A stretch of 64,000 nt of DNA from CAZYTX01 sp964650485. Lineage in GTDB: Bacteria > RBG-13-61-14 > DATKZS01. Below the pieces are notes generated by a model. It was not told the origin of the DNA, searched no databases, and saw only the letters and a list, made by a program, of their open reading frames with translations. The DNA is taken from contig CAZYTX010000013.1 in NCBI GenBank assembly GCA_964650485.1, positions 1-64,000 on the forward strand. Reading direction: 5' to 3'. The translations under genes were made by a program, and so were the position numbers. Position 1 is the stretch's first letter. Every line of letters begins with the position of its first letter. Shown here piece after piece: positions 55,800 through 63,545 of the stretch.

Positions 55800-57302
55800 A
55801 TGAGGAGCAGAATCTTAAATATTGAAGTGAGTCTGTTGTTGCTTGTACTGGCATCCCCCTCCCTTCCGGCGTGCTACCTGAGGACTGGTCCCTTCCTGGA
55901 GCCGGACGCGGCCCCGAGGTATTACCGGTTTGACGCTCCGGAGTGGACCCGGGACCTGGTCATATACGAGCTCAACCCTTACGCCTTCACCTCTCCCCAT
56001 GGAGCCGGGGACGGCTCTGGCAGCGGGAACTGGAACTCGCTGCGGGAGAAGCTCCCCTATCTCCATGACCTTGGGATCACGGGCATATGGTGCGCCGGTT
56101 TCTTCGATGCAAGCGACCACTTCTACGGCATCAAGTCGAACTACGCCTGCATGCGGCCTGACAGGATGGACCCGGCCCTGGGCACTGCCGATGAGTTCAA
56201 GGCTTTTGTTGCCGAGGCCCATCGCCGTGGCATACGGGTGTTCCTGGACGTGGTCACCCACGGTGTGCTGAAAGAGAGCCCCCTTATCCGCGAGCACCCG
56301 GAGTGGTTCAAGAGGACCGGCACCTGGGGCATGATTGACTACGACTATGACGATCCCGGCTTCCGGGAGTGGTGGGTGGAGCTGTGGACCCGATACGTTC
56401 TCGACTACGGGGTGGACGGCTACCGCCTGGACGTGAGCGTATACGACAAGGTCTTATGGGACAGGATCGCGGACAACTGCAGGCGGGCGGGCAGGCCCAT
56501 CGCCGTGTTCTGCGAGTCTTTCGGTTTCGGGCGGGTGCACGTATCCGCAAAGGTGGCCTATCACTTCCCTCAGGCCGGGCTCTACGGCCGATACGGCGAG
56601 TTCTCCGCTGACGTGGCCGGAGAGTTCAAGCGCTCGCCCCCGTACTTCACCATGATGATAAGCTGCCACGACGAGGGCTGGACCTCGCCGCCCGGCAACT
56701 ACTACGTGCTTGGAGGGTCTAGGTTCAGGTTCGGATACTCGACCGTGTTCAGCCCCTACCTGCCGGTGTTCTTCTCGGGTGAGGAGTTCGACGCGGAGCA
56801 GGTGAGCCTGCCCGGCCTTAAGAAAGGACTGTTCGGCGGGGGCGGTCCCGGCGGGTGGCTGTACGGCTCGTGGATCCAGTGGGAGCAGCTCGATCAGCCG
56901 AGACATCGCGGTATGCTGGAGGACTGCAAAAGGATGCTCAGGATCAGGCGCGAGAACCGGGACCTCATCCATTCCGACCGCGAGGACACCCATATCATTG
57001 CCGTGCCCTTCGAGTCTTCAGCCGGCTCGCCGCCCGTGCCCTATGCCCGTTTCATACCCGGGGAGAAGGCTATCATCGTTGCGGGGAACAACAGCATTAG
57101 GCAAGAGGCGACCTTCAGCCTGGAAGTCCCTCTCGAGGAAATGGGCATGCAGGGAAGGGACAGGTACAGGGTGGTTGACCTGTGGAGCGATACGGAAGAG
57201 GATGTGCGCGAGTCGCGCTTGTCGGGCTACAAGATCACTGTGCCAAGGGACAGGACCGCGGGCGGCGGGGTGCGGGCGATCATGATCGAGGCTGCAAGGT
57301 AG
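55800..57302 (+). CDS. GH13 alpha-amylase family lipoprotein
   Basis: The 500-residue protein has a signal peptide with a lipobox (SPSLPACY), predicting a lipid-anchored envelope enzyme. The GH13 barrel regions are present: region I VFLDVVTHGV (altered from DxxxNH), region II GVDGYRLDVSVYDK with the nucleophile Asp, region III AVFCESFGFGR with the acid Glu, and region IV MISCHDEG with the His-Asp pair. A beta-sandwich C-terminal domain follows. It probably hydrolyses or transfers alpha-glucan. The changed region I and CHDE loop suggest non-starch specificity. It is a single gene with its own promoter. Confidence 0.8.
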   Translation: MRSRILNIEVSLLLLVLASPSLPACYLRTGPFLEPDAAPRYYRFDAPEWTRDLVIYELNPYAFTSPHGAGDGSGSGNWNSLREKLPYLHDLGITGIWCAGFFDASDHFYGIKSNYACMRPDRMDPALGTADEFKAFVAEAHRRGIRVFLDVVTHGVLKESPLIREHPEWFKRTGTWGMIDYDYDDPGFREWWVELWTRYVLDYGVDGYRLDVSVYDKVLWDRIADNCRRAGRPIAVFCESFGFGRVHVSAKVAYHFPQAGLYGRYGEFSADVAGEFKRSPPYFTMMISCHDEGWTSPPGNYYVLGGSRFRFGYSTVFSPYLPVFFSGEEFDAEQVSLPGLKKGLFGGGGPGGWLYGSWIQWEQLDQPRHRGMLEDCKRMLRIRRENRDLIHSDREDTHIIAVPFESSAGSPPVPYARFIPGEKAIIVAGNNSIRQEATFSLEVPLEEMGMQGRDRYRVVDLWSDTEEDVRESRLSGYKITVPRDRTAGGGVRAIMIEAAR

Positions 57303-57340
57303 CTCTATTTAAGTGAACGGGAAAAAGTGACCTCGGGCAA

Positions 57341-57700
57341 TCAGGCCAAATCGTCAATATTACAGTTCAAGGCCAGGGCAACTTCCTTCAAGGTATCTAT
57401 TGGGGGACGCGTATCATCTCTTTCAATCTTGCTCACTGCACTCTGCTTTACTTTCATGCGCTGGGCAAGTTCTTTCTGAGTTATACCCAAAGCCTTGCGG
57501 GCCTGTGCTATCTTGTTTCCAACGAGCTGTCCATGGACATCTTCCCATTTCAAGACCGGGCCTTTATCATCCGCAAGAACGCGCTGGGCCTCCATGGCGT
57601 CCAGGACGTCAAGTATCTGTTCGTATTCCTCTTCGGTAAGAATTACAATATTCTTGCCTTTTTGCACCAGAACAAACTTTGGCTTTATGCGCAGGTTCAT
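57341..57700 (-). CDS. XRE-family antitoxin-like regulator
   Basis: The 119-residue protein has an N-terminal part (MNLRIKPKFVLVQKGKNIV) resembling antitoxin fold segments. A C-terminal Cro/C1 helix-turn-helix follows: ARKALGITQKELAQRMKVKQ, then SAVSKIERDDTRPPIDTLKE. This layout is common for antitoxins of RelE/HigB toxins. The region directly upstream encodes a deleted RelE/ParE-like toxin. ATG 57700 follows AGGACCAGGAC; upstream in-frame codons overlap the toxin remnant. The antitoxin is intact and could still repress its old promoter. Confidence 0.75.
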   Translation of the reverse strand: MNLRIKPKFVLVQKGKNIVILTEEEYEQILDVLDAMEAQRVLADDKGPVLKWEDVHGQLVGNKIAQARKALGITQKELAQRMKVKQSAVSKIERDDTRPPIDTLKEVALALNCNIDDLA

Positions 57701-57716
57701 GTCCTGGTCCTGAATC

Positions 57717-57866
57717 TTTTTTATAAATGCCTTCTCTGGGTCCGAGGGCAATAACGATCACAACCAGGCGGGCTTCAATTGTCTGATAGATAATGTTCTT
57801 AATAACAGGCTGCGCTTTCTTTATTGCTTTCAAAGCAGAATCTTTAATCTCGATGGAAAGAAGTGA
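57717..57866 (-). pseudogene. Deleted RelE/ParE-like toxin remnant
   Basis: Read on the minus strand the frame gives IEIKDSALKAIKKAQPVIKN and then EARLVVIVIALGPREGIYKK. The first resembles the N-terminus of RelE/ParE toxins and the second their C-terminus (normally ...LVVLVxxGHRxxVY). About 30 central residues, including the usual catalytic arginines, are missing. No start codon precedes it, and the frame runs on into the antitoxin gene. It lies directly upstream of the XRE antitoxin, the normal toxin place. Confidence 0.55.
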
Positions 57867-57995
57867 TAGCCGCTACATCCATTAAGGATTGGGAGTGCCC
57901 CAGAGAATTTGCATCTTGATCGGGCCTCTCTGTTTCCCGGGATGGTTGCCCATGAGGGATTGCACTGTTTTATCCGGTACTCTGTCCCCTGGCTT

Positions 57996-58718
57996 TTATC
58001 TCCTGCCCCTGCTCTTGCGGGCGGTCTTCTTTGCCTTGGCTGCCTTTTTCCTGGCGGCTTTCTTTGTTGTCTTGCGCGCTTTTCTTTTCACGGCTTTCTT
58101 TCCCGCGGTCTTTTTCTTGGCAGCTTTTTTCCTTGTCGCCTTCTTTTTGGCGGTCTTCTTTGCCGCTTTCTTTCCGGATCTTTTCGCGGCTGGCTTCTTC
58201 CTAGCCCCGGCCCTCTTTGCCGCCTTCTTCTTTGCGGCTTTCTTGGCGCGCTTCTTTCTCGGCTTCACCGCGGGCCGGAAGTATGCGATATCGGAGATTC
58301 GCGCTTGTCTCTTTTCGGCCCACACCGGCTCCACCCTCATGCCTATGTACACGTCCTCGGGCGCTACGTCCTGCAGTATGTGCGTGAGGGAGGTATCGGC
58401 GCCATCCAGTTTAATCATGGCCATGATAAAGGGCGTCCTCACCGGCAGGTGCGGCTCGTAGTAGCGTACCACGGTGAATGATGTGACCGCTCCCTGCGGC
58501 CCGGCCTTTACCCATGGGCCGGTCTTCTTGTAGCAATGGTCGCACAGGCTCCTGGGCGGCATGAATGTCGTGCCGCAGTGGTCGCACCTCTTTGCCAGTG
58601 TCTCCTTTTTATCTCTCAGGGTGGCAAGGAACCTTGACCCGGTCTCCCCGGCGTAGTACTTGAATGGTATCTCCAGCTTCCCCGGCACCTGATACGCAAA
58701 CCTATTCTCCCAGGACAT
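57996..58718 (-). CDS. Zinc-ribbon OB-fold (DUF35) protein with histone H1-like tail
   Basis: Residues 1-150 are a DUF35 thiolase-partner domain: an N-terminal helix, zinc ribbon (RCDHCGTTFMPPRSLCDHC), and OB fold ending DIAYFRPAV. Residues about 151-240 are almost only Lys, Ala, Arg, Thr and Gly (KKRAKKAAKKKAAKRAG and similar), like bacterial histone H1 / AlgP-type DNA-binding tails. DUF35 proteins channel acyl-CoA to thiolase-fold enzymes, and two such enzymes are encoded next door. The tail would carry a high positive charge and could bind nucleic acid or polyphosphate. The start overlaps the neighbouring DUF35 gene. I cannot tell whether the tail is an ancestral feature or a recent expansion. 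Confidence 0.85.
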   Translation of the reverse strand: MSWENRFAYQVPGKLEIPFKYYAGETGSRFLATLRDKKETLAKRCDHCGTTFMPPRSLCDHCYKKTGPWVKAGPQGAVTSFTVVRYYEPHLPVRTPFIMAMIKLDGADTSLTHILQDVAPEDVYIGMRVEPVWAEKRQARISDIAYFRPAVKPRKKRAKKAAKKKAAKRAGARKKPAAKRSGKKAAKKTAKKKATRKKAAKKKTAGKKAVKRKARKTTKKAARKKAAKAKKTARKSRGRR

Positions 58719-59226
58719 GGCTCACCTCCACCACTTCTCCGGGTATGATCCGGAAGTACTGTATGTCCAGCACGCTGCCGGTGCGTTCGTGGTCGGGCCT
58801 GAACACGGCCTCGACCCGGTTTCCTATCTTTATCTTCTCGGGGTCTGTCTGGTCGAGGAAGTGCATGAGGGTGGCGTCTCCCTGATCGAGCACTATGGAG
58901 CAGGTGGTGTAGGGGACCTCCCTCATCTTCCCGGTGAGGGGGTTCAAGGTGGGCACGTATACCACATCGTACGCGGTCAGGTACCCGCCCGGCCCCAGCT
59001 CCACCCACTCGTGCACCTCCACGTGGCACTCGGCGCACACGATACGGGGCGGTATCTGGGTCCTGCCGCACACCGGGCAGCGGTTGCCCAGTATCTTCTT
59101 CTCGTCCCGCAGCGCCGAGAGGAACCTCCCCATCACCGGCCCGGTGGAAAAGCTCTGGGGAATGGAGCAGAGCTGGGGAAGCTCGACAAGCTCCAGGTCT
59201 TTCCTGTCACTCTTTCCCATTTTCAC
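58702..59226 (-). CDS. Zinc-ribbon OB-fold (DUF35) protein
   Basis: The 174-residue protein is a second DUF35 member: a helical start, zinc ribbon CPVCGRTQIPPRIVCAEC and an OB fold (YTTCSIVLDQGDATLMHFLD, IGNRVEAVF). It lacks a basic tail. It overlaps the thiolase gene upstream by 4 nt and the next DUF35 gene by 17 nt, so all four genes are probably one unit. DUF35 proteins form tight complexes with thiolase-fold partners and place the acyl-CoA. Confidence 0.88.
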   Translation of the reverse strand: MKMGKSDRKDLELVELPQLCSIPQSFSTGPVMGRFLSALRDEKKILGNRCPVCGRTQIPPRIVCAECHVEVHEWVELGPGGYLTAYDVVYVPTLNPLTGKMREVPYTTCSIVLDQGDATLMHFLDQTDPEKIKIGNRVEAVFRPDHERTGSVLDIQYFRIIPGEVVEVSHVLGE

Positions 59227-60377
59227 AGCTCCTTTAAAAGCAGCATAAGCACTGTCCAGTAAGTGCCGCCGAACCCGGATGCCATGGCGGCCTTCACGTC
59301 CTTTGGCACCTGGTGGTCCCCGGCGTCCCCCCTCACCTGCAGGGCGGCCTCGGCCACCCGGATGAGCGCGGTGGCCCCGATGGGGTTGGTGCTAACCACC
59401 CCGCCGGAGGGATTTATGGGGAATGCGCCCTCGATGTCGAAGTCGCCGTTCTCCACCATCTTGAGCACGGTCTTCTTGTCCATGTCCAGGAAGTGGCAGG
59501 TCCAGTCCATCTCCCACCAGCTCGAGGGGTCGTACAGCTCGAACACCTGCACCTCTTTCAGAGGATCGGAGATGTTGTTCCTCTCGTAGAGCCTGCGAGC
59601 CGCCAACGCGTGTGTTATCTCCTGCTGTCTGGGGCTTCCGCGGTGGAATGTCTCCTCCCTGTGCACGGTTACGTGGTCCTTCATCCACACCGGCCTGGTG
59701 CGGTTCTTTTTTGCCTTGTCCTCGCTGGTGAATATGATTGCGCACGAGCCGTTTGACTCGGGACACATGTGCAGGAGGCGCAAAGGGTAGGCCAGCAGCC
59801 TGGATTTCATCACGTCCTCTTCGGTGATGTTCAGCCTGAGGTGCGCGTTCCTGTTTTTGACCGCGTTCTTTGCCGCCTTCACCCTGGTCTTTGCCGCGGC
59901 CCACTCGGCTCGCTCTCCGAACTCGTTCACCCATATCAGCCCGGTGGTTCCGGTAATGGCCCCGGTCTGTATCCCCCTTCCCCACAGGGGGTCGGCCATG
60001 GCGGTGATTCCCGTGGTTGTCTGTCCCTCCTCCTGCTTCTCGAACCCCATTGCCATGACCGTGTCGTACAGACCTGAGGCCACCAGGTTGGTGGATGCGC
60101 ACGCCAGCGTGGACCCGGTGGTGCCTCCGGTGGTGATCCTGAACCCCGAGTTCATTGTGGCCCCGTCCCCCATCACGTGCCACATGTCCGGCTGGTGCAC
60201 CCCCTCGAACAGCTCCATGTTCCCGTGCACCACGCAGTCAATGTCCTTTATGTCCAGGCCGGAATCATCGAGCGCCTTCTCAACCGACTCCCAGCACAGC
60301 TCGGGCTGGTTCACGTCCTTGCGATGGCCCGCGTGTTTTGTCTGGCCGATCCCGGTAATGGCCACGTTCCGTCTCAT
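59223..60377 (-). CDS. Thiolase-fold enzyme lacking the usual Cys and His
   Basis: The 384-residue protein has the thiolase fold of the SCP-x/DUF35-partner group (VAITGIGQTKHA at the start, PINPSGGVVSTNPIGATALI near the end). At the position of the nucleophilic Cys it reads TTGGTTGST (Gly85 where NxCATGST has Cys), and the GHP motif is replaced by STNPIGAT. Classical thiolysis is therefore doubtful. Ltp-type aldolases share the fold, lack the Cys and pair with DUF35 proteins. It overlaps the DUF35 gene by 4 nt. Carbon-carbon bond breaking of a CoA ester is a fair guess; the substrate is unknown. Confidence 0.85.
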   Translation of the reverse strand: MRRNVAITGIGQTKHAGHRKDVNQPELCWESVEKALDDSGLDIKDIDCVVHGNMELFEGVHQPDMWHVMGDGATMNSGFRITTGGTTGSTLACASTNLVASGLYDTVMAMGFEKQEEGQTTTGITAMADPLWGRGIQTGAITGTTGLIWVNEFGERAEWAAAKTRVKAAKNAVKNRNAHLRLNITEEDVMKSRLLAYPLRLLHMCPESNGSCAIIFTSEDKAKKNRTRPVWMKDHVTVHREETFHRGSPRQQEITHALAARRLYERNNISDPLKEVQVFELYDPSSWWEMDWTCHFLDMDKKTVLKMVENGDFDIEGAFPINPSGGVVSTNPIGATALIRVAEAALQVRGDAGDHQVPKDVKAAMASGFGGTYWTVLMLLLKEL

Positions 60378-60392
60378 TTTCCAAACCTCCTT

Positions 60393-61550
60393 CTACTCGG
60401 AAGACAGGATCATTACAGTGTGGTGCTGGGAAGCCGGCCCGGTCGAGCCCTGGGCAAGTGCGGTGCCGGCTCCTTTCACCTGCCGCTGTCCAGCCTCTCC
60501 CCGGAGCTGCAAGAAGCACTCCACCGCCCTGGCCAGGCCGCCCAGGTTAAGCGGGTTCCCGGCCAGCATGCCCCCGGACACGTTCACCGGCAGGTCCCCA
60601 TCAAAGTCGGTGCCGCCCGAGTGCACCCATGAGCCGGCCTGTCCGCCCGGGGCCAGCCCCAGGCACTCGAGCCAGAGGAGCTCCTGGAAGCTGGCCTGCG
60701 CTGCTATCTCTATGAGGTCGAGCTCGGCCCTGGGGTCGGTGATCCCGGCCATCTTGTAGGCCCGCTCCGATGCCGTCCTGAGCGCGGCGTCGTCCGAGAG
60801 GTCCCGGTCCCCTATCTGGTAAGCGTTATAGCAGTTGCCTGCTCCCCGGATGAACACGGGCTTGTCAGTGAGCTCCCTGGCCCTGTCCTCGGTGGTCACG
60901 ATGGCCGCGATGGCCCCGTCAGAGACCGGGTATATGTCCAGCTCCTTCAAGGGGTCGCACACGTATGGGGATGACATCACGTCCTCGATGTAGACGGGTA
61001 TGCGCCGGCTGGCGTGGGGGTTCCTGCCGGCGTTCTTCCTGTCCCTTACCACCGCGGCTGCGCATTGCTCCTCGGTGGCCCCGGTCCTGTGCATGTAGGC
61101 CCGGGCCTGCAACGCCGACGCTGACAGGTAGTCAAGCCCGATCTCCTTCTGGAATACGGGGTCCATTGCCGCGTGGGTGATCATGTTCCTGGAGGCCGAC
61201 TGGCTCTCCTTGCAGTGGGCCGCGACCAGGGTGACATTGCTGTGGCCGGAGAGCACGCAGGCCGCGGCGTAGAAGAGCGCCTGCAGCCCGTCCTGGGACA
61301 CCTTCTCCTCGGTGCTGAAATGGGCCCCTGCAATGTCGCCCACGGGTGCGTCCGAGATGGTGCGGGCGTCAAAGAAGTCGTCCGAGCAGGTGACAGTGTT
61401 GTCAATGTGGCCGGGCTTCTGGAATCCCAGGCCCGTGGCCTCTCTTACCTGTTTGACCACCTCCCAGACCATCTCCTGCATGCGCTCGGAGCCCTTCTCC
61501 GGCTCGAACCTGGTCTGGGCCATGGCTGCCACGGCAATCCTCTGTTCCAT
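60393..61550 (-). CDS. Thiolase-fold enzyme, second copy, lacking the usual Cys and His
   Basis: The 385-residue paralogue begins RIAVAAMAQTRFEP. The motif at the nucleophile site is EKVSQDGLQALFYAA, with Ser85 where Cys is expected, and the GHP site is SGGMLAGNPLNLGG. It heads the four-gene unit, 15 nt before the other thiolase-fold gene. Two different thiolase-fold chains plus two DUF35 chains suggest a hetero-oligomer, as known for aromatic and sterol side-chain pathways. AAGGAGGAGTTAA precedes its ATG. No other beta-oxidation gene is in the window. Confidence 0.85.
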   Translation of the reverse strand: MEQRIAVAAMAQTRFEPEKGSERMQEMVWEVVKQVREATGLGFQKPGHIDNTVTCSDDFFDARTISDAPVGDIAGAHFSTEEKVSQDGLQALFYAAACVLSGHSNVTLVAAHCKESQSASRNMITHAAMDPVFQKEIGLDYLSASALQARAYMHRTGATEEQCAAAVVRDRKNAGRNPHASRRIPVYIEDVMSSPYVCDPLKELDIYPVSDGAIAAIVTTEDRARELTDKPVFIRGAGNCYNAYQIGDRDLSDDAALRTASERAYKMAGITDPRAELDLIEIAAQASFQELLWLECLGLAPGGQAGSWVHSGGTDFDGDLPVNVSGGMLAGNPLNLGGLARAVECFLQLRGEAGQRQVKGAGTALAQGSTGPASQHHTVMILSSE

Positions 61551-61652
61551 TTAACTCCTCCTTACAGACCGCCTGCCACTGGATCCTTCACTTTGGTTTC
61601 CGAGGAAGAATCATAACAGAGTCTGTCAAGTGAAGCAACAAGCTTTATGATT

Positions 61653-61788
61653 CAGCCGATACTCTTTTCTATCTCATTGAAAACTTCCAGGAGGTTCATT
61701 GCAAGGCCGCGGTCCAGTTCACCGAGTACTTCCCTGATATGGTCCCTGTCAATGGAGGGGGTCTTTGCCAGAACCCCTTTGCGTCCTC
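61653..61788 (-). pseudogene. C-terminal gene fragment of unknown family
   Basis: On the minus strand about 44 codons stay open and read KTPSIDRDHIREVLGELDRG and NLLEVFNEIEKSIG before a TGA. There is no start codon and the 5' side is cut off near the IS element. The helical, charged sequence looks like a real protein end but I cannot name it. Confidence 0.35.
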
Positions 61789-62013
61789 AATTATATTCTG
61801 AGTCCCGCTAAGAAAATGCCTAAAATTTGATTAGGTGAAGTTCCCCCGATTTCGAGCTTATGATTTCAGATTCCTTTTACGGTTTGCAGGGATACGGTTT
61901 TCTTGAAGTGAAAATGGGGGGACTTTGTTTGATGACAAGGGGGGACCTCGCGAGATAGGATTGGAATAGTCATCCTAAAGATTCTCAATTCAAATCAAGG
62001 AGGTCCCCAGACC

Positions 62014-62789
62014 ATGGTACACCAGATCGGCGGGGAATTGCGAGTTCAGATTCACAAATTTTCGCCTGCCTGTGCCGGACACGGCAGACAGGGGGGAACT
62101 TTCCAAGGGTCTTTGCAAGCCTCGCCGGCGCCTTGTGGAGGAGATGGTTTACGGCCTCCAAGCCAGGGGCAGCGTGCTCTTGACCGAAGTCGCCCGCGCG
62201 CTTGACGATGAAGCTGGCGGCTTTTTGTTCTCTTCCTTATGCGGAGAAGATCGTGAAGGAGGACAAAGGCGAGGAGAAGCGTTACAGGCTTGAGTTCGGG
62301 TTTTTGCCGGTGCGTCTGCCGGAGCGGCCGGATGTTCCTCTGTGGCTCGTCGTGGTGAAGGGTTTTGGCAAGGAGCCGATGCTGCTTCTCACCACGGAGC
62401 GGATGCGCAAGTCGCGCAAGGTTTTGTGGTGGGCGGTGGAGTCGTACCTTACGCGGTGGAAGGTCGAGGAGACGATCCGTTTCATCAAGCAGAGCTACGA
62501 CCTGGAGAACATCCGTGTGCTGGGCTATGACAGCATCAGGAACATGGCCATGCTGGTGTTCGCTTGTTTTTACTTCGTCGCGGTCTGGATAGGGACCCGC
62601 GCGAAGATGAAAATCCTGACCTCCCACGTGCTCAAGGCGGCCAAGCGCCTGTTCGGCATCCCCGACTTCCGTTACTACGCCATCTCCGACGGCATCAAGC
62701 ACATCCTGACCCGGGCGGGACAAGGCATTCTCAGTCCCCGCGGCCCCGACCCACCCGATCATCCTCAGCTCATGCTGTTCGAGGTCTGA
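62014..62789 (+). pseudogene. IS4-family transposase remnant
   Basis: The N-terminal part reads MVHQIGGELRVQIHKFS, is shifted by an inserted 28-nt palindrome at 62065-62092, and resumes in another frame as GELSKGLCKPRRRLVEEMVY. A large internal deletion near 62205 then joins the C-terminal DDE domain (LPYAEKIVKEDKGEEKRYRL, later TRWKVEETIRFIKQSYDLEN, which keeps the catalytic Glu). The first two catalytic Asp residues are gone. Removing exactly 28 nt restores the first frame, so the palindrome is an insertion into a formerly intact gene. Confidence 0.75.
62065..62092 (+). repeat. 28-nt palindromic insert in the transposase gene
   Basis: The unit reads CCTGCCTG, inner stem TGCCG-GACA-CGGCA, then GACAGG. 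It shares its ends with the 74-103 element (minus strand) but has another inner stem. Its exact removal joins KFS to GELS in one frame. Confidence 0.7.
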
Positions 62790-62819
62790 AAAAATGGGGA
62801 AACTCACTGGACCTAATAC

Positions 62820-62848
62820 TTTACAATCCGTATAAAATATGTTTTAAT
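62820..62848 (+). promoter_or_regulatory. Candidate promoter of the LysM gene
   Basis: TTTACA (62820-62825) and TTTAAT (62843-62848) are 17 nt apart and begin right after the IS end. The start would leave a leader of about 63 nt. Confidence 0.45.
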
Positions 62849-62917
62849 GTAGTTGTAAATGCACATGCACGGCAAAAGGGTGGAAGCGCAAAGAGAAAAA
62901 CAAGGAGGCGCAAGATC

Positions 62918-63466
62918 ATGAAGCGGAAAGCGTTAATGGTTGTGGTGGCGGCTAGCGTGTGTCTTCTCTGCCAGGCGGCAAGCCCGCAAGGCAGTGCCCC
63001 AGTTCCCGGCAAGGCCGTGTGCTGCAGGGAAGGGGTCTCCAACGTTCCAGAGGGACAGGAGTGCGTGATACTGCACGAGGTCGGCCCGGGCGAGAGCCTG
63101 TACCTGCTCTCGGCGTATTACTACGGCGACGCCAGGGCTTGGCGCAGGATTTACGAGGTAAACAAGAAGCACATCAGGAACCCCAACAAGATACTGGTGG
63201 GACAGGTGCTCCGGGTGGCGGTGGATCCCTGCTGGTCCGCCAGGTTCGACCTCAAAGAGTTCCTGCAACTGGAAAAAAAGCGCAAGGAGCTCTTGAGAGG
63301 AGAGAGGGCGCCCCAGCGCATCATCAAGACAAAAGAGACCGTGGAGACAAAGGTGAGGATAACAGTGGAGGAGGAAGAAGGGGAAGAGGCTGCCGAGGAG
63401 GCCCCGGAAGAAGAGTCCGGAACCGGGCCGGGCCCCAGCATCCAGATTCAGCCGGCCGAGGAGTGA
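62918..63466 (+). CDS. Secreted LysM-domain protein
   Basis: The 182-residue product has a signal peptide (ALMVVVAASVCLLCQAASPQ). One LysM-like domain follows (HEVGPGESLYLLSAYYYGDA, then RRIYEVNKKHIRNPNKILVG and QVLRV), then a Lys/Glu-rich helix and an acidic tail. LysM binds peptidoglycan or chitin-type glycans. AAGGAGGCGCAAGATC precedes the ATG. The frame is open further upstream into the IS element, which I judge to be chance. A terminator follows at 63493-63530. Confidence 0.8.
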   Translation: MKRKALMVVVAASVCLLCQAASPQGSAPVPGKAVCCREGVSNVPEGQECVILHEVGPGESLYLLSAYYYGDARAWRRIYEVNKKHIRNPNKILVGQVLRVAVDPCWSARFDLKEFLQLEKKRKELLRGERAPQRIIKTKETVETKVRITVEEEEGEEAAEEAPEEESGTGPGPSIQIQPAEE

Positions 63467-63492
63467 CTTAAACCGAACAAGAGATGCAAGAG

Positions 63493-63530
63493 AAAAAGCC
63501 CGGGCCAAGAGGAACCGGGTTTTTTCTTTT
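63493..63530 (+). terminator. Rho-independent terminator after the LysM gene
   Basis: AAAAGCCCGG and CCGGGTTTT form a stem with a 11-nt loop, followed by TTTTTTCTTTT. It ends the LysM transcript and precedes the MBL gene. Confidence 0.8.
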
Positions 63531-63545
63531 GAGGTAAAGCGCGGC

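Larger units (their letters stand above)
61830..62817 (+). mobile_element. Degenerate IS4-like insertion sequence
   Basis: The ends form imperfect inverted repeats: ATTAGGTGAAGTTCCCCCGA on the left, and on the right, read inward, ATTAGGTCCAGTGAGTTTCC. Between them lies a broken IS4-type transposase gene. No target-site duplication is obvious. The element has lost its central DDE residues and is frameshifted by a 28-nt palindrome, so it cannot move on its own. Confidence 0.65.

Noticed and set aside
62564..62917. N-terminal extension of the LysM protein into the IS element
   Set aside because: The extension is an out-of-frame reading of the transposase; the internal ATG at 62918 has a strong ribosome site and starts a signal peptide.
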